From positions 1-27,893 of the forward strand of contig JAPXLN010000017.1 of NCBI GenBank assembly GCA_033809515.1: DNA of 27,893 nt, given 5' to 3'. This document shows, piece after piece, positions 14,751 to 22,626 of this stretch. Position numbers and translations under genes: made by a program. Numbering within the stretch: position 1 is the stretch's first letter; each line of letters opens with the position of its first letter. The notes beneath the pieces are model-generated. The model was given only the letters and a program-made list of their open reading frames with translations. It was not told where the DNA came from and did not search any database. The stretch is from JAPXLN01 sp033809515. Its GTDB lineage: Bacteria; Bacillota; Sulfobacillia; Fermentithermobacillales; Fermentithermobacillaceae.

Positions 14751-16049
14751 GTGAGCCGCCGGGTCCACGAACTCAGCTCAGACAAGAGCGCGGGCGATCT
14801 GAAGGAAGCTCAGAACGACAAGCAATCTGAACAAGCTAACCGGCTGATCAAGACCACACTTGAGAGTTCTGAGCAAGTCCCTCTCGCTGTCTACTTTGTG
14901 GCCGTTGCCGCAGTAGGCATTCCAGTAGCTGTTCACCTTCTGGTAACCAGGCCGCTGCCTGAACCAGGAACAGCTTTCCTCTTAGGAGCCCTTGGGCTTG
15001 TCTCGTATCACCTCCCTGTTGTCCTTCCGTCGAACGTTCACATGAACCCGGGGTTTCCTCTGCTTATGAGCGCCCTTTTCTGTCACGGAGCTTCAGCGGC
15101 GATTATGGTGATAGTGCCCTCCAGCTTGCTTCACTTCTTCACAAGAAAACACGGGCTCGCCAACTGCCTTTTTAATGCCGGGCAATTCAGCATCTGCACT
15201 CTGGCTGCAGAAGCGGTAGGTCGCTGGGCAGGCTGGGTGCAGGGCACGCCTGCTAGAAACGCATCTCTCTTCCCAATCGCTCTAATGCTCCTGGCCTATG
15301 ACACAGCAAACACCCTGTTCATGAGCATATGCATGTGGATAGAACTGAAGAAACCGCTTAAGGAGTGCTTCGTTGACATGCTCTATAGGCACAGAAAAGC
15401 GATACTTCCTTTGCGGACGTTCCTGACCCTGTCGGCAATACTGCTTTCATCCCACATGGGTAACATGGCCCTTGTGCTAGTGTTCTTCGGCGTGTTAACC
15501 CTGAGAGGGCAAAACACATTTCAGCGGGAACTGGTGATAAGGACCGAACAAGCTGAAACAGACACTCTAACCAAAGCCCACAATCTGCGCTACCTTGACA
15601 AATGGATAGACACCGAGTTTCCCCGGCTTACAAAGAGGAAGAGCTCTTGTTCTTTTGTTTTCCTCGACGTTGACAATCTCAAAACTATAAATGACACCTA
15701 TGGCCACAATGCAGGAGATAACCTCCTTATCCATCTGGCCGGCATCCTGTCTGCCAACATACGGAGCGAGGACCATGTTACCAGATACGGCGGAGACGAG
15801 TTCATCGTTGCCTGCCCGGGCACAAGCCTTAAGCATGCTGAAGCTATTGCCAGACGCATCCTTGGCGCCTTTCGCATGAACCCTTTCTGCTATGCCGGAG
15901 TTGAAGTGGAACTTGGCCTAAGCGTTGGCGTAGCTTGCTGGCCTGATCACGGGGAAACGGCCACAGACGTCATCCGCATGGCCGACAAGGCCATGTATCT
16001 CGCAAAGAAAAGCGGCGGCAACGCCGTACGTACAGCTGAGGATCTGTAA
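14751..16049 (+). CDS. Membrane-bound diguanylate cyclase (GGDEF)
   Basis: The enzyme makes cyclic di-GMP from two GTP. The 432-residue protein has a polar N-terminal tail (about 1-44), about six to seven membrane helices between 45 and 252 forming a sensor of a type I cannot name, and a C-terminal GGDEF domain. Active-site residues are intact: LDVDNLKTINDTYGHNAGD and RYGGDEF (GGDEF at 347-351). An inhibitory I-site RSED (338-341) stands five residues before it, so product feedback is likely. There is no EAL domain. The GTG start follows AAGGAG at a long spacing of about 13 bases. The CPBP protease gene follows 103 bp later on the same strand. Confidence 0.93.
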   Translation: MSRRVHELSSDKSAGDLKEAQNDKQSEQANRLIKTTLESSEQVPLAVYFVAVAAVGIPVAVHLLVTRPLPEPGTAFLLGALGLVSYHLPVVLPSNVHMNPGFPLLMSALFCHGASAAIMVIVPSSLLHFFTRKHGLANCLFNAGQFSICTLAAEAVGRWAGWVQGTPARNASLFPIALMLLAYDTANTLFMSICMWIELKKPLKECFVDMLYRHRKAILPLRTFLTLSAILLSSHMGNMALVLVFFGVLTLRGQNTFQRELVIRTEQAETDTLTKAHNLRYLDKWIDTEFPRLTKRKSSCSFVFLDVDNLKTINDTYGHNAGDNLLIHLAGILSANIRSEDHVTRYGGDEFIVACPGTSLKHAEAIARRILGAFRMNPFCYAGVEVELGLSVGVACWPDHGETATDVIRMADKAMYLAKKSGGNAVRTAEDL

Positions 16050-16112
16050 AGGCGGCAGCAACGCTGCAAGGTCTGCTCAAGGCGTGTGACGTTATGCTAC
16101 CTGGCTTGCTCC

Positions 16113-16132
16113 GGGTCTGTTCGAACAGGCCC
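16113..16132. promoter_or_regulatory. 20-bp palindrome centred on TTCGAA
   Basis: GGGTCTGTTCGAACAGGCCC is palindromic apart from one T/G pair (12-bp perfect core CTGTTCGAACAG). It ends 20 bases before the GTG of the CPBP gene and just before its ribosome binding site. It could be an operator or an RNA hairpin affecting access to that site. It does not match the Bacillus LexA box. Confidence 0.4.
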
Positions 16133-16152
16133 AGAAGAAAGGAGATGGCGCT

Positions 16153-17112
16153 GTGAATGCAGACGGCTCTCTTGAGCCTGTACCTCCCTCTAACCCCATC
16201 GAAGACGAGAAGGTCACTGGGCTTTCGGCAATCCCTGAGCCCGCAGCTCTCGACCCGTTTGACGCGGGAAAGGCATGGATCTTTGGCACTCTGGCCGCTC
16301 TAGTCCTCGGTGTTCCCGCCGCTTACTCGTTTGTCCCCAAACTGCTGGTGGCAGCAGGTCTATCCTTGCGAAAACGCGTTTCGCTCAAGGATACTTGGCT
16401 TCTCAACCCCGTCACGTGGAAAGACCTGGTGTTTCCCGCTTGCCTGGGCTTATCCTTGTTTACAGTTGAAGTATCGTTCTGGTACCTCTTAGATATCGTC
16501 TTCGGAGGCAGACTCCAGGGGTGGGCCGAGCTTTTCTCTGCGCCTGCAGCGGGCTCTCCCGCATATTGGTTTGTTGCCGCAGTTCTGGTGATCCCAGCTG
16601 TCGAGGAGTTCTTCTTCCGGGGGTTCTTCATGAACTCATTGCGGGAAATGGGGCCGGGCTGGGCAGCGTTTGTGCCCTCGTTAGTGTTTGCCGCTTTCCA
16701 CCACCCGGCAGGCATTCCCGGCGCCCTTGTCCTGGCGGTTTCAGCAAGCATCCTGACTCTATGGTCCGGGTCTGTCTATCCGGCATTGTCTTTGCACATA
16801 TCGCTGAATTCTGCCGTAGCTGCCATTAAGGCAATCGGCGATGCCGATACCGGCCACGGGGCAAGCATCACTGCACACTTATGCTTGCTTCTGTGCACAG
16901 TTGCCGGCATGAGGCTGTTCCGGAATGAGTACAAGAGACTGTGGCAGGAAACGCGTAAGCTATGGCACGACATGGTCTCTGAACCGAACGCTCGTGCCAA
17001 GCTGAAAAAGCTGCTCCTGCACTGGACGTATATCATAATCCTGGCAGAGATCCTACTGACCGTAGTTCTGGTGGTGTACTGCACTGTCACCGGGCGCCAG
17101 ATAGAACTGTAG
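16153..17112 (+). CDS. CPBP-family intramembrane glutamic endopeptidase
   Basis: These Rce1-like integral membrane proteases (formerly Abi, CAAX-like) are used in bacteria for processing of peptides, bacteriocin immunity and sometimes sensor cleavage. The 319-residue protein has the motif EEFFFRG (Glu151, Glu152, Arg156) and the histidine motif FAAFHHPAG (His183-184) inside membrane helices. The first 40 residues are polar and acidic. A further membrane helix (about 288-312) after a basic linker extends beyond the normal CPBP domain. The GTG start follows AAAGGAGATG. It stands just after the diguanylate cyclase gene and may share its transcript, though a palindrome lies between. Substrate unknown. 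Confidence 0.9.
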   Translation: MNADGSLEPVPPSNPIEDEKVTGLSAIPEPAALDPFDAGKAWIFGTLAALVLGVPAAYSFVPKLLVAAGLSLRKRVSLKDTWLLNPVTWKDLVFPACLGLSLFTVEVSFWYLLDIVFGGRLQGWAELFSAPAAGSPAYWFVAAVLVIPAVEEFFFRGFFMNSLREMGPGWAAFVPSLVFAAFHHPAGIPGALVLAVSASILTLWSGSVYPALSLHISLNSAVAAIKAIGDADTGHGASITAHLCLLLCTVAGMRLFRNEYKRLWQETRKLWHDMVSEPNARAKLKKLLLHWTYIIILAEILLTVVLVVYCTVTGRQIEL

Positions 17113-17235
17113 CTCAGCTCCCGGAGGAGCGGGCACCTGGCGACTGGCCGGGCCTGTCCCTGCTATTTGCTGTATAACCGCATTGTGTCCGGTCGTCACA
17201 GGCGATCCTCGTGACCAGCCGCGGGCAGAGTCGCA

Positions 17236-18663
17236 TCACTGGAAGTCCAGAATACCGCTCATGACCTGTCCGCTTTCCTTGTGCAGCACATGGGTTCCGC
17301 ATGCAAGACACGGATCAAAGGAACGGATTATCCTTCCCAGCACGGTGAGAACCTGACTTCCGTCGCCTACTCTGGTTCCCACCAGAGCGCTTTCCACAGG
17401 ACCCATCTCTCCCATGCTGTTCTTGGGCGAGAAGTTCCATACGGTCGGGGTGATGATGTTATACTCCAAGACCTTCTCCTGGCTGGTCTCCACCGAATGA
17501 AGCAAAGGGCCGCGCATGGCGTCTGTCACGGCGATGACCCGGGTCTTAACCGGAACCTGTTTCTGATCTATAGGCGGCGGTCCCGGCACCAGTCGCTCAA
17601 GCCAGTCCTTGACCAGTGCGGCCACGCGGGACGTTTCAATGGACCGGGCACATATGCGGTCCATGGTTGACGTTTTCCCGCTGTAAAATCCGTTGATGAT
17701 CATGCGCGCCAGAGGTCCGCCCTCAAAGGGCTTCCCGTCGTAGGTCGCCGACTTGACCCAGGAGTAAGCTCCGGGTTTCAGGGGGTTTGGCTCCAGGGCC
17801 TCCTGACCTGGCTCAGGCCCGGGAACTTCGTCAAACCAGGACCTGGCCACGCTTTCTTCGATTTTCTGTACGTCAGGCAAACTTAACTTGCCATGCAGTA
17901 ACACACCTGGTCTCCACAGAAATTCCTCGTTTTTCCTGCCGAACCGGAACAGTCCGAAGCTCAACAGCCTGCCGGGCGTTAGGCCGATTTGGAAGTAGTC
18001 CGCATATACACGGGACAGCAGCTCAGTATCAGGGATAAGACGGGTATCGATGAACTCCCTAATCCGGCCTATAAGGGCAAGAGCTTGCCCAATCTTGTCG
18101 GCAGACGGAGACACTGATACTCCGCCATGCAAGAAGCTGTGCTGGTGGGGAGCTTTTCCCCCAAAAAGCGCGAGGATCTGGTGGCTTTCCTGAGCTGCCT
18201 TCATGGCTTCGAAATAATGTTCTGCCAGGCGCTGGTTTTGTCGCAGGGACAATCTGGCATCTTGCAGATTCTGGTTCTGGAACATAGGAAGGTCAGGCAT
18301 TTGCACGAAATCCGGCAGACTAAAAAGATAGAAGTGACGTACGTGGTTTTGAAGAAACTCAGCCCCGTACATTATGTTTCGGAGATATTGGGCGTTGTCG
18401 TTTATCTCGTTGTCATAGAGCTCGTCCAGAAGATACGAGGCGCAAGCTCCGTGAGCCATGGAGCAGATACCGCATACCCGCTGAGTAAGGTAGACTGCGT
18501 CAGTGACATGCCTGTCTTGCATTATCCATTCGAACCCGCGAAAAAGCGTCCCTGAAGCATTGGCCTCTATAACACGGTTTCTCTCGACGACTACGTTCAC
18601 CGAGAGGAGACCGCTCAAACGAGTAACCGGGCTAAACATGATGACTTTACGGTCTATGAGCAA
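17236..18663 (-). CDS. [NiFe] hydrogenase large subunit
   Basis: The catalytic subunit carries the NiFe centre. Both ligand motifs are intact: RVCGICSMAHG (Cys64, Cys67) and DPCLACGTH (Cys452, Cys455). Seventeen residues follow the last histidine, the C-terminal peptide that a HycI/HybD-type protease removes after nickel insertion, and such a protease gene is at 19720. The DPC..C..H ending fits group 1/2 uptake-type enzymes, not groups 3 and 4 (which usually end in Arg). At 475 residues it is short for a group 1 membrane enzyme. The TTG start (18661-18663) overlaps the small-subunit stop by 10 bases, so translation is probably coupled. An ATG eight codons inside has no ribosome binding site. 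Confidence 0.94.
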   Translation of the reverse strand: MLIDRKVIMFSPVTRLSGLLSVNVVVERNRVIEANASGTLFRGFEWIMQDRHVTDAVYLTQRVCGICSMAHGACASYLLDELYDNEINDNAQYLRNIMYGAEFLQNHVRHFYLFSLPDFVQMPDLPMFQNQNLQDARLSLRQNQRLAEHYFEAMKAAQESHQILALFGGKAPHQHSFLHGGVSVSPSADKIGQALALIGRIREFIDTRLIPDTELLSRVYADYFQIGLTPGRLLSFGLFRFGRKNEEFLWRPGVLLHGKLSLPDVQKIEESVARSWFDEVPGPEPGQEALEPNPLKPGAYSWVKSATYDGKPFEGGPLARMIINGFYSGKTSTMDRICARSIETSRVAALVKDWLERLVPGPPPIDQKQVPVKTRVIAVTDAMRGPLLHSVETSQEKVLEYNIITPTVWNFSPKNSMGEMGPVESALVGTRVGDGSQVLTVLGRIIRSFDPCLACGTHVLHKESGQVMSGILDFQ

Positions 18664-19541
18664 TCGCTCCCTTCTACCTGTTTTTGGGGAAGCGGTGTGA
18701 AAAAGGGCGTCGAGCCGTCAGGAAAGTCCGGGTTTGTACAACCTATGCAGGGGGTATTGGCCTTTACCGGCCAGCTGACGTGGTTTACCCACAGCCTGTA
18801 CGGACAGTCTGCTCCGGTCTTTGGACCCACGCATCCCAGCGAAAACATACATTCGATATCGCCCAGTTCCCCGGCAAATTCCCTTCTGTCGAAGTAAGAA
18901 CGCCTCTGACAGTGGCGATGCACTGTAAACCCATAGAATAAAGCCGGCCGGCCCAGACTGTCGAGCTCAGGCATGCCATAAAGCATCAGGTGGACCAGGG
19001 TTCCAATGAACCAATCGGGGTTGACAGGACATCCGCTCACATTGATGACTTCCCTGCCCACAACGTCCTTAACGCTGAGGCTCCTGCTGACATTAGGCCT
19101 GGCCGCAGAAGGTCCTCCGAAGCTGGCGCATGTGCCTACTGCGACTACGTACTTGGCCAGATGGCCCAACCACTCTACGGCATTCAAGGCCGTAAGAGGA
19201 CCCTCAGGCGTCTGGGCAATCACACTGTATAGTCCGTTATCGCGTACGGGTATTGCCCCTTCCACCACCAGGGTGAATCTACCTTTATGTGCGTTTGCGG
19301 CCTGGTAAAGGATTTCCAACGCATCCGGGCCTTGCGCGGCCATGAAAGTGTTGCTGTACAGGAGGTCTACCGCATCTCTGAACACCTGGTCAAGGTAGGG
19401 ATATGTAGTGTTCATGGTCGATATGTTGTTATCGCCGCTGTCGTTAGTCTCAATCCATATTACCGGAAGCTTCTCCACCCCGGGCTGCCTCAGCTGAAGC
19501 TCGCGGCCGGCATATGTCAGAAGGTCCCTTGACGCTGGCAT
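18654..19541 (-). CDS. [NiFe] hydrogenase small subunit, atypical proximal-cluster site
   Basis: The subunit carries the FeS relay. Medial and distal cluster ligands are all present with canonical spacing: HRHC, IEC, then LGC six residues later, ADC nine residues after that, and TPCIGC. For the proximal cluster, GTCASFGG and SGCPVNPDW supply two cysteines, but the N-terminal CxxC is missing. After LPVIWIE the sequence is TNDSGDNNIS, with Asp34-Ser35-Gly36-Asp37 at the position of C-x-G-C. The frame is clean on both sides. I chose the ATG at 19539-19541 (AGGAGGGGGA upstream; 295 residues); a longer frame would translate the hexamer repeats. No Tat signal is present, so the enzyme should be cytoplasmic. 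Confidence 0.93.
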   Translation of the reverse strand: MPASRDLLTYAGRELQLRQPGVEKLPVIWIETNDSGDNNISTMNTTYPYLDQVFRDAVDLLYSNTFMAAQGPDALEILYQAANAHKGRFTLVVEGAIPVRDNGLYSVIAQTPEGPLTALNAVEWLGHLAKYVVAVGTCASFGGPSAARPNVSRSLSVKDVVGREVINVSGCPVNPDWFIGTLVHLMLYGMPELDSLGRPALFYGFTVHRHCQRRSYFDRREFAGELGDIECMFSLGCVGPKTGADCPYRLWVNHVSWPVKANTPCIGCTNPDFPDGSTPFFTPLPQKQVEGSDCS

Positions 19542-19592
19542 CTTCCCCCTCCTGTCGCGGTTTCTATCACAGTGCCCACCCCATGCCTGCCT

Positions 19593-19664
19593 CAGTACCT
19601 GCACCAGTACCAGTACCTGTACCTGCACCAGTACCTGTACCTGTACCTGTACCTATACCTGTAC
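19593..19664. repeat. Hexanucleotide tandem array between divergent hydrogenase genes
   Basis: Twelve successive 6-bp units of the form CWGTAC (CAGTAC, CTGTAC, CTGCAC, CTATAC) fill 72 bp of the 178-bp gap between the small-subunit start (minus) and the protease start (plus). Degenerate copies continue to about 19690. Translation in any frame gives only Pro-Val or Tyr-Leu-like low-complexity peptide, so it is not coding. Both promoters must lie in or beside it. Confidence 0.95.
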
Positions 19665-19719
19665 CAATGCCTACTACAGTACCTGTTACAGCATATGAAT
19701 GTGACAAAGGAGGAGGTTC

Positions 19720-20202
19720 GTGGGTGCAGCTGTCCTTGTAGCGGGGATCGGCAACGAACTCATGGGAGACGACGGGCTGGGAGTTGAGGTGGCGCGCATC
19801 CTGCAGAAGAGTATGTTACCTTCTGGCGTCACCGTTCTTGCCCTGGGAAACTCTATCTTGTCTTGTCTGGATGATCTTGCGCAAGCTCACACGGTCGTAG
19901 TGGTAGACGCCATGAAGGGCGGCCAGGTTCCGGGGACAGTATACAGCGCAGTCCTTCAATACCCCTTCCCCGCCTCTTTCTCCTTTTCCGGAACATGGCG
20001 AGACTCCCACGGAATGACCGTCCTTGATGTCATTATGCTTTCCAGGGCCATGACCGGAAGGCCCGCCCGCGTCTTGGTCTACGGCATGGAACCTGCCAGT
20101 CTGGAGCCTCATGTAGGGCTAACCCAGACCATTGCCGAGTCATGTGAGGTCCTTGCCCGCCACATCCTGAAGAACCTGAAGGAAATGACTCTGACCCCCT
20201 AA
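19720..20202 (+). CDS. [NiFe] hydrogenase maturation protease (HycI/HybD family)
   Basis: This nickel-checking endopeptidase cuts the C-terminal peptide of the large subunit after the NiFe centre is assembled. The 160-residue protein has the family start VLVAGIGNELMGDDGLGVEV. The expected nickel-binding residues are Glu13, Asp62 (VVVDAMKGG) and His96 (WRDSHG), close to the spacing known in HybD (16, 62, 93). The GTG start follows AAAGGAGGAGG. It is transcribed away from the subunit genes it serves, across the hexamer array. No other hyp maturation gene is in the window, so cofactor assembly must rely on genes elsewhere. Confidence 0.93.
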   Translation: MGAAVLVAGIGNELMGDDGLGVEVARILQKSMLPSGVTVLALGNSILSCLDDLAQAHTVVVVDAMKGGQVPGTVYSAVLQYPFPASFSFSGTWRDSHGMTVLDVIMLSRAMTGRPARVLVYGMEPASLEPHVGLTQTIAESCEVLARHILKNLKEMTLTP

Positions 20203-20258
20203 CGCCGGGCGCGCTACGCTAAAGGAGAAAAGCCCCTCTCAGCAGAAATGGTCCTGGC

Positions 20259-21644
20259 ATGGTGGCATGGTACTCCGGCATGGTAGTGTGGCATGGCGCA
20301 ATCCAGTCAGTTCATGCAGATAGATCTCAACGAAATCAGGTGAGTCCAACGCTCAGCCGGTTGCTGTACAGAATAGGAACAGGGTCGTGGGGAGGGTTTG
20401 AGTTTCGGCAGGGGCCGGGACCGGGGATCCCCGGGAAGGGAATGGATAGAGGGCCGGCTGAAAGTCAACCGGATACGCGTGGCGAGGCAGGCCCCGTTTC
20501 ACGGAACTGCCCGGGAATGTACGTGCATATTCCCTTTTGCCGTAATATATGCCCCTTTTGCCCTTACAACAAGGTGCTGTATCGGGCTGAACTTGCAGAT
20601 CGCTACCACCATGCGCTTCTTGCAGAGATAGCTTTTGCTGCAGAGCAAGTGCCTGACGGGTCGGTGTCGTCCCTTTACTTTGGCGGAGGCACGCCTGCCT
20701 TGACGCCGGCCACTGTTGCGTCGGCCATGGAACTGCTTCGGCCCAAACTGCGCGGGGATGCAGCTGTGGGAATTGAACTTCATCCTTCTGACGTTACCAC
20801 GCAGATGCTTGCATCCCTCAAAGAGGCCAGGGTTACTATGGTGAGCCTGGGCGTTCAATCTCTCAGGGATGACCTCCTTGGTCTTCTGGGGCGTGACCAC
20901 AATGCAAAGCAGGGGCTTGCTGCAGTGGAACGGGCCCTGGACGCGGACTTTTGCGCGGTAAACGCGGACCTTCTGACAGGGGTCCCGGGGCAAAGGCATG
21001 AGCAGGTGATTGAGGACTTTGGCAAGCTTCTTTCGCTTGGAGTGGGTCAGGTATCTGCATACCCTTTGATGGATTTTTCGTTTACCCGCAGGAAAAGCAA
21101 GCTGTCGCTCGTGGGGCAGTGGCGAGGGCTGACCGGTCTGGAGGAAACCGCCTCGAAGTACGGATACCGGAGGAGTTCTGTGTGGACCTGGACGTACCCG
21201 GGCTATCCTCATTACACGTCGGTCACCCGTGAGAGTTTCATAGGCATTGGGGCGGGGGCGGCCACTTACCTGGACGGATATTTCGCTGTGAACACTTTCG
21301 ACGTTGAGGCATACATCCATGCTATCGAGGCCAAAGGGTCACCGGTGGCTCTGCATGCTGCTCTGACAGGAGCGGAGTCTGCCCTGTACTGGCTGTTCTG
21401 GCGGTGTTACGAAGGGGAAATCGACCTGAAGGACCCCGCGTTTGCCCGGATCACGAATATCAACGGGCTTTTGAGGATTGCCCGCTCCCTGGGCTTAGTC
21501 AGCATGTCCGGGGGCAGAGCTCGCCTTACCCACGCAGGCTATCTGGCCTTCCACGTGCTGGAGGGGTACTATACGCGAACTTACATTGAGACCCTCTGGC
21601 GAACGTGCCATGACAAGCCGTTTCCGCAGGGACTGAGGCTCTAG
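20259..21644 (+). CDS. Radical SAM protein of the HemW/HemZ (coproporphyrinogen oxidase-like) family
   Basis: The core starts at MYVHIPFCRNICPFCPYN (Cys94, Cys98, Cys101 bind the SAM-cleaving 4Fe-4S cluster). It continues with LYFGGGTPALTP, GIELHPSDVT, VSLGVQSL and ADLLTGVPGQ, as in HemW and HemZ. The C-terminal part (about 370-450) looks like the HemN_C winged-helix region. HemW-type proteins bind heme or act as heme chaperones; true coproporphyrinogen oxidase activity cannot be claimed. The N-terminus is uncertain. The ATG at 20259 lies in a GGCATGGT-rich stretch without a ribosome binding site, and a start near 20340 (GTG) is possible; residues 30-50 look plausible for the family. The last codons are the first copy of a downstream 20-bp repeat. 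It follows the hydrogenase protease by 56 bp. Confidence 0.85.
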   Translation: MVAWYSGMVVWHGAIQSVHADRSQRNQVSPTLSRLLYRIGTGSWGGFEFRQGPGPGIPGKGMDRGPAESQPDTRGEAGPVSRNCPGMYVHIPFCRNICPFCPYNKVLYRAELADRYHHALLAEIAFAAEQVPDGSVSSLYFGGGTPALTPATVASAMELLRPKLRGDAAVGIELHPSDVTTQMLASLKEARVTMVSLGVQSLRDDLLGLLGRDHNAKQGLAAVERALDADFCAVNADLLTGVPGQRHEQVIEDFGKLLSLGVGQVSAYPLMDFSFTRRKSKLSLVGQWRGLTGLEETASKYGYRRSSVWTWTYPGYPHYTSVTRESFIGIGAGAATYLDGYFAVNTFDVEAYIHAIEAKGSPVALHAALTGAESALYWLFWRCYEGEIDLKDPAFARITNINGLLRIARSLGLVSMSGGRARLTHAGYLAFHVLEGYYTRTYIETLWRTCHDKPFPQGLRL

Positions 21645-21720
21645 CATGGACTGAGGCTCCAGCGCATGGACTGAGGCTCCAGCGCATGGACTGAGGCTCT
21701 AGCGCAGGGACTGAGGCTCC
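21626..21720 (+). repeat. Five-copy ~20-bp tandem repeat including the gene's own stop region
   Basis: GACTGAGGCTC recurs at 21631, 21649, 21669, 21689 and 21709 (steps 18, 20, 20, 20) inside the unit GCATGGACTGAGGCTCCAGC. The first copy is the end of the radical SAM gene, with its last residues and TAG; the others lie after the stop. It fills the gap to the convergent gene at 21742. Confidence 0.92.
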
Positions 21721-21741
21721 CGTGTTTCCAGTGCTGCAATC

Positions 21742-22278
21742 TCACGACAGCAATTCCATCCTGTACCTTACGAATGGCTCAATGACCTGTACCCGGACCA
21801 TAGGGTGTGCCTTCAGCTCATCCTTATGGGTTTCAAACCAATAGCCCAGGCCTTTGCATATGTAACTCCCTGCCAGAGGATCTCCCACAGGGGTGCCCTG
21901 CGGAGCGGACGTAACGTGGGTAGTGATGATCCCAAGGTCCGTCTCCATCTGGAAACTCACCTTGTAGCCAGGGAAAATGGACCTTACGTCAGCCTTCAAC
22001 GGAATCAGCCTGTATCTGATGGCCCTGGAACCGGAACCTCCCAGGTCGATGTCTACGAATCCCCGGTCCAACCTTCCTGTGGGCATGTTAACCGGAAGCA
22101 ACCGCTGCGAAGACAACGAGAGGTCATCTATGTCGATGCCTTCTCTTACGAGGTAATGGAGGATTCGTTTGATGACATCGTCGGCTGTATCAACCAAAGG
22201 CCTTCCGTACCGCTGGAGAAGCTCAAAGGTTTCCGCTGCAACCTCAACCTGTATCTTTCCGCCTCTTCGGCCCCCCAT
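21742..22278 (-). CDS. Protein of unknown function with possible ribbon-helix-helix N-terminus
   Basis: I do not recognise the family. The chosen start is the ATG at 22276-22278, with TTGAGGTGAACC upstream, giving 178 residues; longer in-frame starts lack a good ribosome binding site. Residues 1-8 are basic (MGGRRGGK). Residues 8-46 read as a beta strand followed by two helices (KIQVEVAAETFELLQRYG, then TADDVIKRILHYLVREG), like CopG/Arc-type DNA-binding folds. Residues 70-178 are a beta-rich domain without a motif I know (IRYRLIPLKADVRS, GYKVSFQMETDLGIITTHV, YICKGLGYWFETHKDELKAH). A small DNA-binding regulator is the best guess from shape alone. It is convergent with the radical SAM gene and separated from pepF by the hcp remnant. 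Confidence 0.7.
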   Translation of the reverse strand: MGGRRGGKIQVEVAAETFELLQRYGRPLVDTADDVIKRILHYLVREGIDIDDLSLSSQRLLPVNMPTGRLDRGFVDIDLGGSGSRAIRYRLIPLKADVRSIFPGYKVSFQMETDLGIITTHVTSAPQGTPVGDPLAGSYICKGLGYWFETHKDELKAHPMVRVQVIEPFVRYRMELLS

Positions 22279-22427
22279 CCGGTTCACCTCAACATCAGAA
22301 TTCGTCAATCTTCCTGAGTATCCTGCCATCTCTTTTCTCTTTCTCGAGCTTATACGGCAATTCGCTCTGTTCATGCCTATTATCCTCGCTATGCTGGTCA
22401 ACCTCAAGCAATGAGGCTCCTGGATGA

Positions 22428-22610
22428 GGCCCACGTGAAGCGCTTTGGGGCTCCGGACTTCTGGACCTTTACGAACTGCTGAAGCAGACAGAAGGCAAAA
22501 TACGGTTACGGGCTTTCATCACGCCTAATGTACTCAAAGTGCTGCAGGACAACTACAACATCCAGCCCATTACTACGCCGGAGCAGGATATTAAAGCTAT
22601 TCTGGGCTGA
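22428..22610 (+). pseudogene. hcp: 3' remnant of hcp (hybrid-cluster protein / hydroxylamine reductase)
   Basis: The frame is open from 22428 to the TGA at 22608-22610 but has no proper start. From 22494 it reads GKIRLRAFITPNVLKVLQDN and then YNIQPITTPEQDIKAILG. This matches the conserved end of Hcp proteins (an IRLGPTLPAF-SPNVLKVLVENF type ending, then PITTPEEDLKAIL). About five residues (GPTLP) are missing between the IRL and AF parts. Hcp acts on NO or hydroxylamine in anaerobes. Everything upstream, about 500 residues with all cluster ligands, is gone or replaced by unrelated sequence. Recalled similarity only, not searched. Confidence 0.62.
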
Positions 22611-22626
22611 CGGCTAAGCAGCAAAA

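Noticed and set aside
16113..16132. LexA/SOS box
   Set aside because: The Bacillus box is GAAC-N4-GTTC; this palindrome has the arms in the opposite order.
19542..19628. N-terminal extension of the hydrogenase small subunit
   Set aside because: It translates the hexamer repeats as Val/Gln-rich sequence, lacks a Tat motif, and the internal ATG at 19541 has a strong ribosome binding site.
19514..19741. Pro-Val repeat protein on the plus strand
   Set aside because: Product of the GTACCT repeat, overlapping two real gene starts.
20398..20631. Separate small gene or frameshift at the start of the radical SAM gene
   Set aside because: It is another frame of the same region with no family likeness; the radical SAM frame is open throughout.
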